Origin: Bacteroidota bacterium
Lineage (GTDB): Bacteria > Bacteroidota > Ignavibacteria > Ignavibacteriales > Ignavibacteriaceae
Assembly: GCA_021778375.1 (NCBI GenBank)
Contig: JAJYCM010000007.1
Span: forward strand, 1 to 24,953
DNA: 24,953 bases
Direction: 5' to 3'
The notes under the pieces were generated by a model. That model ran no database searches, was not told where the DNA came from, and worked only from the letters and a program-made list of their open reading frames with translations. Position numbers and translations under genes: made by a program. Below are positions 22,568 through 24,953 of the stretch, in pieces; the first letter of the stretch is position 1; each line of letters opens with the position of its first letter.

Positions 22568-24622
22568 ATGAAACATTTAAAAAGATTTGTTGCTATTATA
22601 ATTACAGTGCTATTATTTGGGTACTGCCTCAATGCACAAGGTGTTGATGAGAAATTAAATCTTATGCCTATGCCTGTAAAAGTTGAACTGACCGGCGGCG
22701 AGTATAGGTTGGACCAAAACTTTAAAGTAGCTATAGAAGGAAATCCAGCTGAACGATTATATGGTGCAGTTAGCAGGATGTTGAGAAGACTTTCTGACAG
22801 AACAGGACTTTTCTTTTTGCAAGATTACCTACATCGCAGCTCTGTTATACAAGATCCCGATATGATAATCGATGTCAAACGACCCGGTGAAGTAAAACTA
22901 CATGAAGATGAGTCCTATAATCTTATAGTAACGTCAACCCATGTATCGCTAAATGCGGAAACAGACATCGGAGCATTAAGAGGAATAGAAACTTTTTTAC
23001 AATTATTGGAAGCTGATAGCTCAGGCTATTATTTCCCGGCAGTTAAGATTGATGATTATCCCCGATTTCCATGGCGAGGATTGATGATTGATGCGTGCAG
23101 GCATTTTATGCCGGTTGATGTGATAAAGAGAAATCTTGACGGTATGGCTGTCGTAAAGATGAATGTATTTCACTGGCATTTAAGCGATGACCAAGGATTT
23201 AGGGTCGAATGTAAAGCATTTCCTAAGCTTACAGAAATGGGATCGGATGGAATGTTTTATACTCAAGAACAGATCAAAGAAATAATAAAATATGCAGACG
23301 ACAGAGGGATTCGGGTAGTTCCAGAATTTGATTTACCAGGTCATTCAACAAGCTGGTTTGTTGGGTATCCACAATATGCTAGTGCACCGGGACCTTATTC
23401 CGTTGAAAGAAAGTGGGGAGTTTTTGATCCTACGTTTAATCCTACCATTGAAAAAACGTATGAATTTTTTGATAAATTCTTTGAAGAGATGTCAAAGCTT
23501 TTTCCGGATGAATATATGCATATAGGCGGAGATGAAAATAGCGGGAAACAGTGGAGTGCTAACCACGAGATACAGGCGTTCATGAAAAAACATAATATTC
23601 CCGATAATAATTCGCTGCAAAGTTATTTTAATAAAAGACTGCTTGCCATACTTACAAAGTATCACAAAAAAATGATAGGCTGGGATGAGATACTTCACCC
23701 CGATATGCCGAAGAGTATTGTCATTCAATCCTGGCGTGGAGAAAAATCAATAGAAGAAGCAGCCTCAAAAGGCTATCAAGTAATCCGCTCTAATGGATAT
23801 TATATCGATCTCAATCAACCTGCAAGTTATCATTACTTAATCGATCCTGATCCGGACAGTCTTAAACTGAATAACTCCCAGAGAAAAAATATAATCGGAG
23901 GCGAAGCTACTATGTGGTCTGAGTTCGTCTCACCTGAAAACATAGACTCTAGGATTTGGCCTCGTACAGCAGCGATTGCTGAAAGGCTATGGTCTCCTAA
24001 AAATATTGTGGATGTTAGAGATATGTACCGAAGGTTAAAAGAAATTAGTTTAGAGTTAGAAGACATCGGGTTAACTCAAATCAAGAACCAATCAATGATG
24101 ATTAGAAGATTAGCCAATGGGGATGATGTAACGGCACTTACTAATTTTATAAATGTGGTTGGACCGGTGCAAGGATACAACCGCGCACACCAAAGAACGG
24201 ATTACACTTCATTCTCTCCCTTAACAAGAGTTGTCGATGCGGCGGTTCCTGATGCAGAGGCTGCAAGAAATTTTAGATATCTGGTAGAGGATTTTCTTAC
24301 GAGAAATATTCAAGATGAAAACAATATCAAGCAGATAGAGAAGCGACTTATTTTATGGAAAAATATTGATGCCCGTCTTAACACGATAATTAAAAGATCT
24401 CCTATTTTACTGGAGGTTGAGCCGCTATCAAAAGAATTATCCGATATTTCGGCAATTGGTTTACAAGCATTGGAGCATATAAAAAATAAAACCAAAGTTG
24501 ATTCCAATTGGGTAAATGAGAGTCTGGGAAGACTTAAAGAAGCCAAACAGCCGCAAGGTCAAGTTGAACTGAGAGTCGTTTCACCGGTTGAGAAATTGGT
24601 AATACGTGCTAGCGAAATATAA
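22568..24622 (+). CDS. Exported GH20 beta-N-acetylhexosaminidase
   Basis: Removes terminal beta-linked GlcNAc or GalNAc from oligosaccharides by substrate-assisted catalysis. Of 684 residues, 1-23 are a signal peptide (FGYCLNA before Gln24). Residues about 30-155 are the GH20b N-terminal domain (LMPMPVKVEL, GALRGIETFLQLL). The (beta/alpha)8 domain starts near 160 (PRFPWRGLMIDACRHFM) and has MNVFHWHLSDDQGFR, VPEFDLPGHS and HIGGDE with the catalytic pair Asp322-Glu323; GGEATMWSE follows near 440. The last 190 residues are helical and not assigned. AAAGGA precedes the ATG. It lies after the decayed genes and 73 bases before a symporter gene, consistent with a hexosamine-using unit. Confidence 0.93.
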   Translation: MKHLKRFVAIIITVLLFGYCLNAQGVDEKLNLMPMPVKVELTGGEYRLDQNFKVAIEGNPAERLYGAVSRMLRRLSDRTGLFFLQDYLHRSSVIQDPDMIIDVKRPGEVKLHEDESYNLIVTSTHVSLNAETDIGALRGIETFLQLLEADSSGYYFPAVKIDDYPRFPWRGLMIDACRHFMPVDVIKRNLDGMAVVKMNVFHWHLSDDQGFRVECKAFPKLTEMGSDGMFYTQEQIKEIIKYADDRGIRVVPEFDLPGHSTSWFVGYPQYASAPGPYSVERKWGVFDPTFNPTIEKTYEFFDKFFEEMSKLFPDEYMHIGGDENSGKQWSANHEIQAFMKKHNIPDNNSLQSYFNKRLLAILTKYHKKMIGWDEILHPDMPKSIVIQSWRGEKSIEEAASKGYQVIRSNGYYIDLNQPASYHYLIDPDPDSLKLNNSQRKNIIGGEATMWSEFVSPENIDSRIWPRTAAIAERLWSPKNIVDVRDMYRRLKEISLELEDIGLTQIKNQSMMIRRLANGDDVTALTNFINVVGPVQGYNRAHQRTDYTSFSPLTRVVDAAVPDAEAARNFRYLVEDFLTRNIQDENNIKQIEKRLILWKNIDARLNTIIKRSPILLEVEPLSKELSDISAIGLQALEHIKNKTKVDSNWVNESLGRLKEAKQPQGQVELRVVSPVEKLVIRASEI

Positions 24623-24695
24623 AATGAGTAATATAAGAGAGTTGTTAGAGAAGAGAGCAGTTTTTAGAATTATTTAAATTAACGGAGACTAATTA

Positions 24696-24953
24696 ATGCA
24701 GTTAAACTATATAGATTTCATAGTAATAGCTCTTTACTTTTTATTTAACCTTGGGGTAGGCTTCTATTTAAGGAAGCGGGCAACACAGAGTGTCAGTGAT
24801 TTTTTTATCTCCGGAAGAAACGTCAGTTGGTGGCTAGCCGGTACATCAATGGTCGCAACAACCTTTGCGGCAGATACACCCCTAGTAGTTTCGGGACTAG
24901 TAGCAAGAAACGGTATAGCAGGAAATTGGATATGGTGGAGCATGGCTTTTAGC
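24696..24953 (+). CDS. Sodium:solute symporter (SSS family), 5' part only
   Basis: The frame runs from ATG 24696 to the window edge without a stop (86 codons). The N-terminus (MQLNYIDFIVIALYF) is a first membrane helix; SVSDFFISGRNVSWWLAGTSMVATTFAADTPL is the SSS-family hallmark, with its FxxxGR segment and Na+-site Ser/Thr region in helix 1. GGAG at 24684-24687 gives a good ribosome site. Following the hexosaminidase by 73 bases on the same strand, it likely imports the released sugar with Na+. The substrate cannot be told from this end. Confidence 0.85.
   Translation, partial: MQLNYIDFIVIALYFLFNLGVGFYLRKRATQSVSDFFISGRNVSWWLAGTSMVATTFAADTPLVVSGLVARNGIAGNWIWWSMAFS

Noticed and set aside
24624..24677. 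17-codon frame between hexosaminidase and symporter
   Set aside because: It has no ribosome-binding site of its own and no similarity; it is probably just spacer.

Overview
The window is AT-rich (my impression is about one third G+C) and every complete gene lies on the + strand. The gene content (an OmpA-type outer-membrane protein, an FN3 lipoprotein, a DUF4783-type exported protein, a fused SpmA-SpmB membrane protein, a GH20 hexosaminidase) points to the Bacteroidota/Chlorobiota/Ignavibacteriota group. Ignavibacteria is my best guess; this is inference, because there is no rRNA gene to confirm it.

Layout. 1-1450: an OmpA-family porin-like gene with its own upstream region and a strong terminator. 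1451-2047: a 600-base gene-free stretch holding a TGGAAT hairpin repeat, a long-range inverted repeat and, next to pyrR, an RNA leader that matches the PyrR-binding element followed by an intrinsic terminator. 2048-4834: pyrR-pyrB-pyrC, part of UMP synthesis. 4981-5790: FN3 lipoprotein. 5888-10182: a small exported protein overlapping by one base a very large multi-pass NtrY-like sensor kinase. 10196-14294: an AddA/RecB-like helicase-nuclease that carries iron-sulfur cysteines, then a small split-barrel-like protein. 14346-20256: SpmAB-like fusion with an inserted domain, a hydroxyacid dehydrogenase, alanine dehydrogenase, a CoA-transferase and a PPP-type phosphatase, closely spaced. 20257-24953: a sugar locus with a near-consensus promoter, two operator-like repeats, a ROK repressor, two decayed gene remnants, a GH20 beta-N-acetylhexosaminidase and the start of an SSS-family symporter that runs off the window.

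How the genes work together. pyrR, pyrB and pyrC probably form one transcript, switched by UMP/UTP through PyrR acting on its own leader. The last region looks like a hexosamine (GlcNAc-type) oligosaccharide utilisation unit: exported hexosaminidase releases sugar, the Na+ symporter imports a product, and the ROK repressor senses sugar and binds the promoter operators. A PAS-domain fragment and the tail of a second ROK protein (probably a sugar kinase) between them suggest the locus has lost genes by deletion.

The most noteworthy observations are the PyrR attenuator outside Bacillota, whose terminator arm also carries the pyrR ribosome-binding site; the paired XylR-like operators; the decayed genes; the TGGAAT hairpins; and the iron-sulfur helicase-nuclease without an adjacent partner. 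I found no CRISPR array, tRNA, rRNA, phage or transposase gene.
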